DNA from: Acidobacteriota bacterium
GTDB taxonomy: Bacteria > Acidobacteriota > Holophagae > Acanthopleuribacterales > Acanthopleuribacteraceae
Length of the DNA stretch: 64,000 nucleotides
Reading direction: 5' to 3'
Assembly (NCBI GenBank): GCA_020637335.1
Contig: JACJWC010000003.1
Coordinates: forward strand, 186,001-250,000
Below are positions 48,975 through 57,304 of the stretch, piece by piece. Position 1 is the stretch's first letter; each line of letters begins with the position of its first letter. Below the pieces are notes generated by a model. It searched no databases, was not told the DNA's origin, and was given only the letters and a program-made list of their open reading frames with translations. Position numbers and translations under genes: made by a program.

Positions 48975-51614
48975 TTATTCTCGAACAACCCGAGGTGTAA
49001 GGAAGATCAGCAATTCTTGGTTTTCTACCAGCTTTCGCTCATTTCCAAAAAGATACTTAATAAGAGGAATCCTATTCAGCTTTGGAATCCCGGACTTGTT
49101 TTCTTGTTCTGAACTTACGAAGATCCCACCAATGACGGTAGTGCCACCGTCCTTGACCATCACCCTCGTTTCTGCCCGTCTTTGTGTGTAAATCGGGTTG
49201 CCGTTAATCAATCGGGTATAATCCGGGTCGCTCTTTTCAATTGCAATGTCAAGAATTACATTTTTGTCATTGGTGACATGCGGCGTTACTTCCAGTTCCA
49301 AACCGACGCGGACCCAAACAATCGAGATTCTGCCCCGGTCCTGGGACAAATATGGAATCCGCTGGACGTTAACCAAATTGGCCAAACGATTGTTTTGGGT
49401 TGTGATTTTGGGTGAGCTAATGATTTTACCCAAACCATTTTGTTCAAGCAGTTGCAGGCTTAAATCGAGTTTAAAGTTATCGAGGAAGTTGCCCAAGGAT
49501 AGGCCGATTCCGCTCGGATTCTCAGCAATAGTGGGGAAGTTGACGGCATAACCACCGATCAGTCCACCGGGTGAAGAACCACCAATGGTTGGTCCCCCGA
49601 TGCCCACTCGATTGGGGAAAGTAACGCCAGTCTCCGTTCCAATTTCCGGGCGATAGTCCCCACTAACACCCCACTGAACACCAATTTCTTTTACGTAACG
49701 CAGGGTGGTTTCCACCACACGTCCCTCAATAGAAACCTGGGGAATTTTGCTATCGAGACGTTTGATTAAAGTCCGAATTGCTTGCATACGCTTGGGAATA
49801 TCTTCGATGATTAAGGTATTGGTGCGTTCATCCGAAAGGATGGTTCCGCGTGGACTTAAATAGGACCGTACAAGTGGCAGCACTTCTTCTGCTTTACTGT
49901 AATTGAGCGGGAATGTAACCGTTTCGGGTGGCACAGACAACTCTTTTTGCAGCTGAAGTTCGCGTCGTTCAAGTTCTTCATCTTTAAACTTTTTGGTAGT
50001 TGCCACCCGAAGTACATCATTCTCAAATTCCCAAGCTAACCCTGCATTGCGCAGGATGATATCCATGGCCTGGTCCCAGGGAATGTTCTTAAAGCTGTAT
50101 GTTGCCTTCAGGTTTTTTACGCTCGGGTCTACGTACAGGTTAAAGCCCACTTGATCCGCTAGGAAACGCAGGAGGTCGACAACGTTTGCATCTTTAACAT
50201 CAATTTTTTGAATTTCAATGCCGCGATACTTCCTTTGACCACCATCAATCGTCTCGTAGGATTCTTCCGAACTGACTTGATCAAACAGGGAACCCTTAAA
50301 CATATCTTCTTGCATCGAACGCGTTTCTGCCAGAGGTGCAGGTGCACTAATCGCCGCATTGGTTATTTGAATAGGCTTAGGCGCGCGCCGAGTTGGTTTG
50401 GTCGACTTCATTTCTGTATACAGGCTTTTTTCCTGTTGCAGAAATTTGTTTAATTCATTTTCGATTGGATCTGCAGATTGCAAAGCAGAATCCATTATTG
50501 AGGGTTTTACCTCTTTGACTTCAACTTTAGCAACTGGCGCTTCTGTCGCCTTCTGGACTTCCGGTTGAGGCGCCATAGCGACCAACTCTGGCTCCTCGGT
50601 TACTACCGTAACTTCCAACGCGGAGGACTCCGCGACCGGTTGGTCTGTTGCCAGAGACTGTTCCATAACAGGTTCAGGTTCGGGAGCACTGACAGAGTCG
50701 GACGCAACCGGTAAATCAGTCCGATTTTGAACCGGTTCACTGTTTTGGACCGTCATGGGTTCACTTAAAGCTTGTGGAGCGATTCCCCAGCGAATAATCA
50801 AACCCATTTCGGTTGGTTCAAGATCGAAGGGCAACTTTTCCGTTAGGTCAAAAACCAAACGAGTAATGGGTTCAGGATGAACCTGAAACTGATTAACGCG
50901 AATCCCAGTGGGACCCGTTTGTGCCAGGCTTATCGAACGTCGATTTAAACCAAAATTCACACCCGTAATATCAATCGCAAAGCGATCCGGTTGATCTAGA
51001 TAAAAACTTTTATGGCTGAATTCGCCATCAATCAGCAGCTCCAACTGGGCGCCTTGTTCAGAAACCCATCCGCTGATGCCGTAAAGTTGCTGGCTTTTTC
51101 GCACGCCATCAATTTCAATCAGACTGCCAGTGGAGAGCGTTTCATTTGTGACTGAACTTTGTTGGGCAGGCTCATCCTCCACATGGACGGGCTCAACTTG
51201 GGCAGTTTCAACGGCAGCGGATTCGTCTTGCGACTCCAAATAAACAATAAGCGTTCCTGCCTCGCCTTCGTACACATCATAAATGACACCTGGCTTCAGG
51301 TAAAAATGAAGGCCAATCCCTTTGAAGCTATCTGGATCAAGAGGCAATTGTTCAATGCGATCCACTTGGGTTAGTTGAACCTTCGTGAAATCAAACATGG
51401 ACACAACCCCTGGGAAATCCAGGGTTAGCACGTTGGGCGCACTTTGAATAGCGAAAAACTGAATTTTCTCTGCGCCCTTGTACCGAATCATCAAAGAACT
51501 CTTATTTCCATGACTCACCGATTCCGCATTGGTAATGCTGGTTTCCGCCCATAAAAAGCTGGAAACCGCAAAAACCAAAATCAAGCGATGGAATTTAAAA
51601 CAAACGTTAAACAT
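48975..51614 (-). CDS. pilQ: PilQ, type IV pilus secretin
   Basis: An 879-residue outer-membrane pore protein. After a signal peptide come two AMIN domains (about 30-125 and 175-280) that bind peptidoglycan. A long Pro/Glu-rich linker (about 280-460) follows, then the STN domain (IDVKDANVVDLLRFLADQVG), an N1 domain (FPLNYSKAEEVLPLV, TLIIEDIP) and the secretin core (KIISSPKITTQNN, GLELEVTPHV, TVIGGIF). It lies three bases after pilP. The order pilM-N-O-P-Q is complete. Confidence 0.96.
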   Translation of the reverse strand: MFNVCFKFHRLILVFAVSSFLWAETSITNAESVSHGNKSSLMIRYKGAEKIQFFAIQSAPNVLTLDFPGVVSMFDFTKVQLTQVDRIEQLPLDPDSFKGIGLHFYLKPGVIYDVYEGEAGTLIVYLESQDESAAVETAQVEPVHVEDEPAQQSSVTNETLSTGSLIEIDGVRKSQQLYGISGWVSEQGAQLELLIDGEFSHKSFYLDQPDRFAIDITGVNFGLNRRSISLAQTGPTGIRVNQFQVHPEPITRLVFDLTEKLPFDLEPTEMGLIIRWGIAPQALSEPMTVQNSEPVQNRTDLPVASDSVSAPEPEPVMEQSLATDQPVAESSALEVTVVTEEPELVAMAPQPEVQKATEAPVAKVEVKEVKPSIMDSALQSADPIENELNKFLQQEKSLYTEMKSTKPTRRAPKPIQITNAAISAPAPLAETRSMQEDMFKGSLFDQVSSEESYETIDGGQRKYRGIEIQKIDVKDANVVDLLRFLADQVGFNLYVDPSVKNLKATYSFKNIPWDQAMDIILRNAGLAWEFENDVLRVATTKKFKDEELERRELQLQKELSVPPETVTFPLNYSKAEEVLPLVRSYLSPRGTILSDERTNTLIIEDIPKRMQAIRTLIKRLDSKIPQVSIEGRVVETTLRYVKEIGVQWGVSGDYRPEIGTETGVTFPNRVGIGGPTIGGSSPGGLIGGYAVNFPTIAENPSGIGLSLGNFLDNFKLDLSLQLLEQNGLGKIISSPKITTQNNRLANLVNVQRIPYLSQDRGRISIVWVRVGLELEVTPHVTNDKNVILDIAIEKSDPDYTRLINGNPIYTQRRAETRVMVKDGGTTVIGGIFVSSEQENKSGIPKLNRIPLIKYLFGNERKLVENQELLIFLTPRVVRE

Positions 51615-51617
51615 AGA

Positions 51618-52142
51618 TTACTCCTCGCCCCGGTGAAGTACATACTTGATTTCACGATGGGCCAACTCTTGAGATTCATCGTCTATATACTGCTTAATTA
51701 AAACGGATTCATCGTCGATGTTAACCAGGTCTCCGTCTTGAAATTTCTCTCCAGATTGGAACCATAAGTATTTGCCGCCAATATCAAAAATGGCCCAATA
51801 CCCAGAACGCGCTTCCAGGTAAATGCCCTTTAACTGAAGCTCCGTTACTGAGTATTCATTGCGACCTGTCGGATCAATCGTTGGCCGGTTCTTTTTTTTC
51901 TCGGCTGCCAGCTCAAACGGGGTCTTGAAAGGGTCGCGCAATTGGGTATCACCCGTCTCGACATTGATTTTGGGCTCATAGGTAACTCCACCTGAAATGG
52001 GCTCCGCCTCTGCAGGTTCTTCTACAGCATCCGTTTCCGGCGGTTTAGGCTCAGCAGGATCTTGAGCCCACAGTGGTATAAAGAGCATCATGGCCAAACA
52101 AAATGCGAGCGGCCTTCGAGTAAAAAACGCCGTTATTCTCAT
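51618..52142 (-). CDS. pilP: PilP, pilus alignment protein
   Basis: A 174-residue periplasmic protein with a cleavable-looking signal ending in LWAQ. PilP usually is a lipoprotein, but no lipobox Cys is present here. The Pro/Glu-rich part (30-60) is followed by RDPF and a small beta domain (ELQLKGIYLE, GYWAIFDIGGKYLWFQ) typical of PilP/GspC homology regions. It links PilNO to PilQ. It overlaps pilO by four bases. Confidence 0.88.
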   Translation of the reverse strand: MRITAFFTRRPLAFCLAMMLFIPLWAQDPAEPKPPETDAVEEPAEAEPISGGVTYEPKINVETGDTQLRDPFKTPFELAAEKKKNRPTIDPTGRNEYSVTELQLKGIYLEARSGYWAIFDIGGKYLWFQSGEKFQDGDLVNIDDESVLIKQYIDDESQELAHREIKYVLHRGEE

Positions 52143-52762
52143 TTTCTACCGCCTTTATTTGATTTGTCGCCCTTCATTTCTAACTTTCTTGCTTCCACCT
52201 GCTGCTTTAGTTCAGCCTCAGTGGGCTCAATATAAGTGTAAACGGACACAAGAAACTGGGCTTCTACAGAATAGGGTGAATCCTTTGCAGGTCGGGAAAC
52301 ATAAAGCCCTTTCACATTTAGAATCCGGGGATAATTGCTGATTTTGGCGAAAAAGTTCCCCAAATCGTGATACCCCCCATTCATGTAAAAAGTGAATGGG
52401 TGTTCCATTACCACATTGCTTTTAACCGGTTTGTTGTTCGAGAGACTCACCACTTCAATTTGATTTTCATTGGCGTAGCGTTTAATGTCCTGGTAAAACT
52501 TGGGTTTATTGATTTCGACCGGGAGAATCTTCTTCAGGCGATCCAGCTGGGCCTGGAGGTGGTTCATCTCCTCCTCGAGTTCAGCCGCATGCTTTTTAAT
52601 TCGCTCTGCTTCACCAATTTTGACTTCTAAATCTTCGATTCTGGATATTGTGCTCTGAATGGTTTCTTTTTTTCCTTGGAACACAAAAAACTCACCGACC
52701 AGCAATGCCACTAGGACAATGACGATGCCGATGATTGCCTGTTGAACCTGATTGAGTTTCAT
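52139..52762 (-). CDS. pilO: PilO, pilus inner-membrane alignment protein
   Basis: A 207-residue protein with one membrane helix (about 8-28), a periplasmic coiled coil (about 35-85) and a ferredoxin-like domain. The segments LKKILPVEINKPKFYQDI and the GGYHDLGNFFAKISNYPRI block are diagnostic. It pairs with PilN. It lies 18 bp after pilN and overlaps pilP by four bases. Confidence 0.93.
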   Translation of the reverse strand: MKLNQVQQAIIGIVIVLVALLVGEFFVFQGKKETIQSTISRIEDLEVKIGEAERIKKHAAELEEEMNHLQAQLDRLKKILPVEINKPKFYQDIKRYANENQIEVVSLSNNKPVKSNVVMEHPFTFYMNGGYHDLGNFFAKISNYPRILNVKGLYVSRPAKDSPYSVEAQFLVSVYTYIEPTEAELKQQVEARKLEMKGDKSNKGGRK

Positions 52763-52780
52763 AGGACGCGCCCCCCCACT

Positions 52781-53467
52781 CTATTTGGATTTCCGGTTAT
52801 CGGCGGCACCGTCAGTGTCGCCATCTTCGAGTTTGGTAACAAACAGAATGGTGAATTTGTAATCGTCTTGGCTGCTTTTAACCGTTTCGATCGTATTGAG
52901 GTCAACTTTGCTGTACCTTTGGCTAATGGCTTGTAAGCGGTTGGCCAGAGTGGAGGCGCCGTCAATCGTTTTAGAGATACCCGTAATGCGGATAATGTTA
53001 GGTGCACCCAGCTGCTTCCCTTTGACCGTAAAAGTTTTAGCATTTTTGTCTGTTTTATCGAGCAGCTTAGAGTCAACGCCCTGTTCAATCGTAAGCAGGT
53101 AAACACTCGAGGGCAGATTGTTGTAAATGTCCTCAAGCAGCTTTACCGGACCCTCACGGCGGTCTTTGAGCTCGCCAATTTTTTTAATCTTTTCGTTCAG
53201 CAACTCTTTGCGGATTTCATAATCCAATTGCTTTTCCTTATAGGGCTCAAGCTTTTTATACTCAGCTTCTTTTTGACTGGCGATACGCAGTTTTTCATCC
53301 AAGGTGGAACTGAGCATCATATTGCGCACAATCAGAGCGCCCGCTGCCAGGGCAACAAAAATAATCAGAATCAGATTTTCCTGAACCCCTGAGGAAGCCT
53401 GGGATTTCTTTTTTTGCGATTTGACAGCCGCGGCTTTTCGCTCACGAATAAGGTTAATCTTGATCAT
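52781..53467 (-). CDS. pilN: PilN, pilus inner-membrane alignment protein
   Basis: A 228-residue protein. It begins MIKINLIRERK, the conserved INL tail that binds PilM in the cytoplasm. Here the N-terminal tail is longer and basic (to about residue 28) before the membrane helix (about 30-50). A periplasmic coiled coil (55-100) and ferredoxin-like domain (IRITGISKTIDGASTLANRL) follow. It lies four bases after pilM. Confidence 0.92.
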   Translation of the reverse strand: MIKINLIRERKAAAVKSQKKKSQASSGVQENLILIIFVALAAGALIVRNMMLSSTLDEKLRIASQKEAEYKKLEPYKEKQLDYEIRKELLNEKIKKIGELKDRREGPVKLLEDIYNNLPSSVYLLTIEQGVDSKLLDKTDKNAKTFTVKGKQLGAPNIIRITGISKTIDGASTLANRLQAISQRYSKVDLNTIETVKSSQDDYKFTILFVTKLEDGDTDGAADNRKSK

Positions 53468-53471
53468 GGCA

Positions 53472-54530
53472 TTATCCTTTTCTCATGGCCAAGCCGACCG
53501 CGATGGCACAGCTCGCCCGCAGGTCGTTGATGGTCTGCGGATTGAATTGCTTCTCATTAAACGAAATGTTTTGGAAGGGATTGAGGATCTCAACGGGTGC
53601 CTCAAAACGTTCAGCTAAATACGTATCCAGGTTGAGCGTACGACTACCGCCCCCACTGATGAAAATGCGGTTGATGCGCTCCGAACTAGTGGTGGCCTTG
53701 AAAAAATCAAATGTTTTCTGAATTTCAATACCCAAATCGTTGGTTACGCTTTTGAGTATGGGCGTCACCCGCTCGAAACTCATGCCATCCACGGATTCAC
53801 CGCGTTTCAAAATTTCTGCGGTCTCGAAATCAACACCCAATTCCTTCTGAATGGCATCAGTATACATGTTGCCACCCATACTAATGTCACGCCAGAACAG
53901 GGTGTTTTCACCCTGCAGGATATTGATATTCATTACGGATGCCCCAATGTTAATCAAGGCCGTTATTTGCAGGTCTGAGAGCTGGTAATTGGCCGTCAGG
54001 GCATTTTGTAAAGCAAAGGAATCGACATCGACTACGACGGGATTTTTACCTGCCTGTTGGACCACGCTCACATACTCTGAAACCTTTTCCTTTTTGGCGG
54101 CAACCAACAGAACATCCATGTTGCCATCGCCCCGACCCATCGGGTTAAGGATCTGCCAATCCAAATTCACGTCGTCTATATCAAAAGGAATGTAACTTTC
54201 AGCTTCCCAGTGAATAGACTCCGCCAGCTCTTCTTCCGACATAAACGCCATGGTAATTTTTTTGATAATTACCGAATGGCCTGAAACGGCAATCGCTACT
54301 TCGCCTGGCTTTACCCTATTCTCAGCAAAGACTCGGGTAATCGCATCCACCACCATGGTGGAATCCATGATCGACCCATCCACAATCGCCTCAGGCGACA
54401 GCGGAATATAGCCTAAGTTGACCAATTTCCAATTGCGACCATCCTTGGAAAGGGGCTTCAGCTCAACCAATTTAATAGCGCTTGAACCGATATCAAGACC
54501 TACAAGACCTTTCGATTTTCCGAATAACAC
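53472..54530 (-). CDS. pilM: PilM, actin-like pilus assembly protein
   Basis: A 352-residue cytoplasmic protein with an actin/FtsA fold. It begins near GLVGLDIGSSAIKLVEL (phosphate 1), followed by VVVDVDSFALQNAL, INIGASVMNINIL (phosphate 2) and FISGGGSRTLNLD (adenosine motif). It binds the PilN tail and forms the cytoplasmic ring. It is the first gene of the pilMNOPQ operon and follows a promoter region at 54581-54617. Confidence 0.96.
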   Translation of the reverse strand: MLFGKSKGLVGLDIGSSAIKLVELKPLSKDGRNWKLVNLGYIPLSPEAIVDGSIMDSTMVVDAITRVFAENRVKPGEVAIAVSGHSVIIKKITMAFMSEEELAESIHWEAESYIPFDIDDVNLDWQILNPMGRGDGNMDVLLVAAKKEKVSEYVSVVQQAGKNPVVVDVDSFALQNALTANYQLSDLQITALINIGASVMNINILQGENTLFWRDISMGGNMYTDAIQKELGVDFETAEILKRGESVDGMSFERVTPILKSVTNDLGIEIQKTFDFFKATTSSERINRIFISGGGSRTLNLDTYLAERFEAPVEILNPFQNISFNEKQFNPQTINDLRASCAIAVGLAMRKG

Positions 54531-54580
54531 GCCTTCCCCCTCTCGAATGAGTCACCTATTTGAGGTTAAAGTTCTTGGTT

Positions 54581-54617
54581 ATTATAGAAAGCTAACACCC
54601 TTATATAGGATCGTCAA
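54581..54617 (-). promoter_or_regulatory. Promoter region of pilM operon, shared layout with pilB
   Basis: On the minus strand TTGACG (54612-54617) and a perfect TATAAT (54581-54586) lie 25 bp apart, with TAAGG and TTAG between them. TAGCTT stands 17 bp from TTGACG. The same elements and the same 25-bp distance occur before pilB. The leader to the pilM start is about 44 bases. Confidence 0.5.
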
Positions 54618-54644
54618 GCAATAAAAACACTATAGATAATTATA

Positions 54645-54702
54645 AACCAGGTTTTTTATCCTTAGTATCTTTAATGTCAGTGAATGAGCAAAAAACCTGG
54701 TT
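54645..54702. repeat. 13-bp inverted repeat upstream of pilM
   Basis: AACCAGGTTTTTT (54645-54657) and AAAAAACCTGGTT (54690-54702) are perfect inverted copies with 32 bp between them. It lies in the 252-bp gap between the PP2C gene and pilM. It could be a weak terminator for the PP2C operon (T run after a short GC part) or a two-site operator for pilM. The rest of the gap is AT-rich and shows nothing else clear. Confidence 0.7.
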
Positions 54703-54782
54703 AATCCCGACATAGACGGGTCTTAATACCAATACATAATTAGCCAAGAATTCCACAATGTGATTTATATCATCTTGGCCCG

Positions 54783-55556
54783 TTACACCGGCTTGGTAAA
54801 TCGGATTAGTGCAACCGTGATATTGTCGTCCCCGCCTTTTTGTTTGGCACCCTCAATGAGGTCGGAACAAATTTGATCCAGTGGGAAGAATTTGCGCTCT
54901 CTTAATAATCGCGCCATCTCAAAATCGGATAACATGGAATTCAATCCGTCGGAGCACAGAAGCAGTAGGTCTCCAGTTTGAAAATGGACCTCCTGGGAAT
55001 CGACCCGTACGTCTGATCCACTGCCCAAGGCTTGGGTGATGACATTGCGAAATGGATGGGTCCGGGCATGCTCCAAGGTAATAAAGCCCTGTTTGAGCTG
55101 CTCATTGACCCAGCTGTGATCCGAGGTCAGCGCGCGGAGCTCATCTTGACGGAACAAATAGGCGCGTGAATCGCCAACATGCGCGATACTGCCGGACATC
55201 TCACCGATTACAGCAGCAACGATGGTCGTTCCCATACCGCGGGTTTCGCTCATGTTCTGGGTCGTCCCACGAATCTTTTCATTCGCCGCTAGGATGGCCG
55301 CTCGCAGCATATTGGAGGCGCGCGTCATATTGGGATCAAAGTCCCCGGGATAAGTCACTTCTTCGTCTTTGAGGGTGCGATTGAGCGAAGCCTCAATTTC
55401 TTCCACAGCGATGCGACTGGCCACCTCACCGGCAGCATGGCCGCCCATACCATCCGCGACGACAAAAAGACCCAGCTCCATATTGACACAGAAATTGTCT
55501 TCATTAATGCGGCGCTTCATGCCAACGTCTGTTGAAACAAAGGCCTCCATCGCCAT
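54783..55556 (-). CDS. PP2C-type protein Ser/Thr phosphatase
   Basis: A 257-residue cytoplasmic phosphatase of the bacterial Stp/PrpC type. Motifs in order are GMKRRINEDNF, LFVVADGMGGHAAGE with two metal-binding Asp/Gly, GTTIVAAVI, AHVGDSRAYLF, LLLCSDGLNSM and GGDDNITV. It should remove phosphates placed by Hanks-type kinases; a candidate is encoded at 10.1 kb. It begins one base after the stop of the DnaJ-TPR gene and is the last gene of a four-gene operon. Confidence 0.93.
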   Translation of the reverse strand: MAMEAFVSTDVGMKRRINEDNFCVNMELGLFVVADGMGGHAAGEVASRIAVEEIEASLNRTLKDEEVTYPGDFDPNMTRASNMLRAAILAANEKIRGTTQNMSETRGMGTTIVAAVIGEMSGSIAHVGDSRAYLFRQDELRALTSDHSWVNEQLKQGFITLEHARTHPFRNVITQALGSGSDVRVDSQEVHFQTGDLLLLCSDGLNSMLSDFEMARLLRERKFFPLDQICSDLIEGAKQKGGDDNITVALIRFTKPV

Positions 55557-55557
55557 C

Positions 55558-56202
55558 TCAATCCCCTTTTAACTTCGAAAAAAGGCCGCCTAAAAAACCT
55601 TTTTTCTGACTGGGATCCAATTCATCGCGCCATTCGCGCAGCTCCGTGTCCTCCGGTAGTAACTCTAAAGCTTTTAAAACCATATTTTTGGCTCGTGTTG
55701 TCATGCCCAGCTCGCGCAGAATTTTGGCAAAAGACTTGGCGTATTTGCCGCTAAACTGGTCTAATTCCACCGCCTTTTGAAGACTTTGCAAGGCATTTTT
55801 GCGTTTGGCCGGAACCTGATATTCCGCCATTCCCTTGTAGAAATACGATTCGGCATGGTCCTTGTAAAAAACAGCTTTTGCCAGGTATTCTGCAGCAGCA
55901 TCGTACTGGCGTTGCTGATAACGCGACATGCCCGCTTTGTAAAATTGTTGAAACTGCTGTTCGGTACTGATAGCGGGCGCCTGGGTGGGTTGTGAGAGCG
56001 TGGAGTCATACTTTTGGCGCTGAACCGGATCCTTGAGCGTATTGTAGGCCTTGACGATCTCTTGGTATTCCTTTTCAGCTTTGGCCCGATCCTGTTCGCG
56101 GAATCGATCGGGGTGGTGCGTTTTTGAAAGGTTGCGAAAGGCCTGATGGATTGCATCCGCCCCACAACTGCGATCAATTCCCAAAATTCGGTAGTAGTCC
56201 AT
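55558..56202 (-). CDS. DnaJ-domain protein with C-terminal TPR
   Basis: A 214-residue protein. Residues 1-68 are a J domain with helix II, the HPD motif (THHPDRF) and a normal helix III/IV, so it should stimulate an Hsp70. No Gly/Phe or zinc region follows; instead a helical part from 85 to 195 contains two to three TPR repeats (YQQRQYDAAAEYLAKAV, ALQSLQKAVELD). The end is basic. This layout suits targeting of Hsp70 to specific clients. It lies 61 bp after the unknown gene and one base before the PP2C gene. Confidence 0.88.
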   Translation of the reverse strand: MDYYRILGIDRSCGADAIHQAFRNLSKTHHPDRFREQDRAKAEKEYQEIVKAYNTLKDPVQRQKYDSTLSQPTQAPAISTEQQFQQFYKAGMSRYQQRQYDAAAEYLAKAVFYKDHAESYFYKGMAEYQVPAKRKNALQSLQKAVELDQFSGKYAKSFAKILRELGMTTRAKNMVLKALELLPEDTELREWRDELDPSQKKGFLGGLFSKLKGD

Positions 56203-56263
56203 ATTTGACTCAATCTCGTGGAATGTTTCTCTGTTTTAACGGTTGTCAAACAGAATGTCAATC

Positions 56264-57304
56264 TTACCGTTTTGCCGATTTCCACATACGCTTGGCTGTT
56301 CGCCGAATCGCATCAGGGACGCCTTTATCCATCTCAAGCTGTTTCATGTCGCGTTGAACCAAGCGGGGCAGGAGTTTCAAGGAGATATCAATGGGGGTGC
56401 GTGGATTCTTGACCAGGTTGTGAATAATCTTGTAATTGGACATCCATTCCCGGTTCAGAGCAATGCTGCGAATGACCTCAGAATTCAAGGAGCGCATATT
56501 AGAATAGAATTCCACCTCAGCTTCGGTAATCCGCGGTGATTTAATGACTGCTGAGGAAACCAGTTTATTGGCATCTCGAATGAGGGTTTGCCGAACTTCC
56601 CGGTTGCCTTTTATGGCCGCTTGAACCCGTTGCGGAACCGTCATCACGCTGAGTTGTTTAATCAGAGAATCCTTTTTCTCCTCGTCTCCATCCGAAACCA
56701 TGTCGCGAATGGAAACAGACTCTTTGCCAAAGGTCCGCACAAAATCTTTGGCGTGCTCCAGTGCTTCCCTTTCAACATCTTCAATGTTTTTTTGCTCAAG
56801 TGTTTCGGCGGGATCCACCAATTCACGCAGCAACAGGCGTTCATATTCGTCCAAGCGCTGAATGTGGTTGACCCCGATGCCCGGATTTTGGCGCAAAGCC
56901 TGAATCAATTCTGGATCCTCGAGGATTTTCACTTGGTTATTAACAACCAAATCGAGGAGTTTAGGGTCAATGCCGGGGGCAACCCGTGTCAGGTCGGGCG
57001 CAGGTGTGTTGGGATTAAGCAAAATTTGCGATTTGGGTTCGGATTTGATCTCAAAGTTGACCAAATAAAAACCCAATAACTCGGGCACCAGCTCGCGATT
57101 CTCGAAAAAGCCTGTTAGAACGGTTTCGGGCATGGATTCGACGGCGGCTTTGGCCTCTTCAATCAAATCCATCTGCTTGGAGACGATGTGGTATATGGCC
57201 TCCAGCAAAACCTCTGGTTCCAAGGGCATAAAGCCCATGACAATCGCCCGTTTTGCCTGTTCGGATATCTGACCCGCTTTAATTTGTAAAATGACTTCTT
57301 CCAT
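56264..57304 (-). CDS. Conserved-type helical protein of unknown function
   Basis: A 346-residue soluble protein that I cannot name. It has no signal or membrane segment and is almost all helical. The N-terminal part (1-90) holds hydrophobic helices; an acidic charged middle follows (about 150-215). The C-terminal half has a repeat-like pattern of about 35 residues (AAIKGNREVRQTLIRDANKLV, RSIALNREWMSNYKIIHNLVKN), each with N-R/N-x at the turn and a Pro-starting strand or helix (KSPRITEAE, PRTPIDISLKLLPRL). This suggests a HEAT-like solenoid. Its ATG shares one base with the RodZ-like stop (TAATG), so they are coupled. Confidence 0.75.
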   Translation of the reverse strand: MEEVILQIKAGQISEQAKRAIVMGFMPLEPEVLLEAIYHIVSKQMDLIEEAKAAVESMPETVLTGFFENRELVPELLGFYLVNFEIKSEPKSQILLNPNTPAPDLTRVAPGIDPKLLDLVVNNQVKILEDPELIQALRQNPGIGVNHIQRLDEYERLLLRELVDPAETLEQKNIEDVEREALEHAKDFVRTFGKESVSIRDMVSDGDEEKKDSLIKQLSVMTVPQRVQAAIKGNREVRQTLIRDANKLVSSAVIKSPRITEAEVEFYSNMRSLNSEVIRSIALNREWMSNYKIIHNLVKNPRTPIDISLKLLPRLVQRDMKQLEMDKGVPDAIRRTAKRMWKSAKR

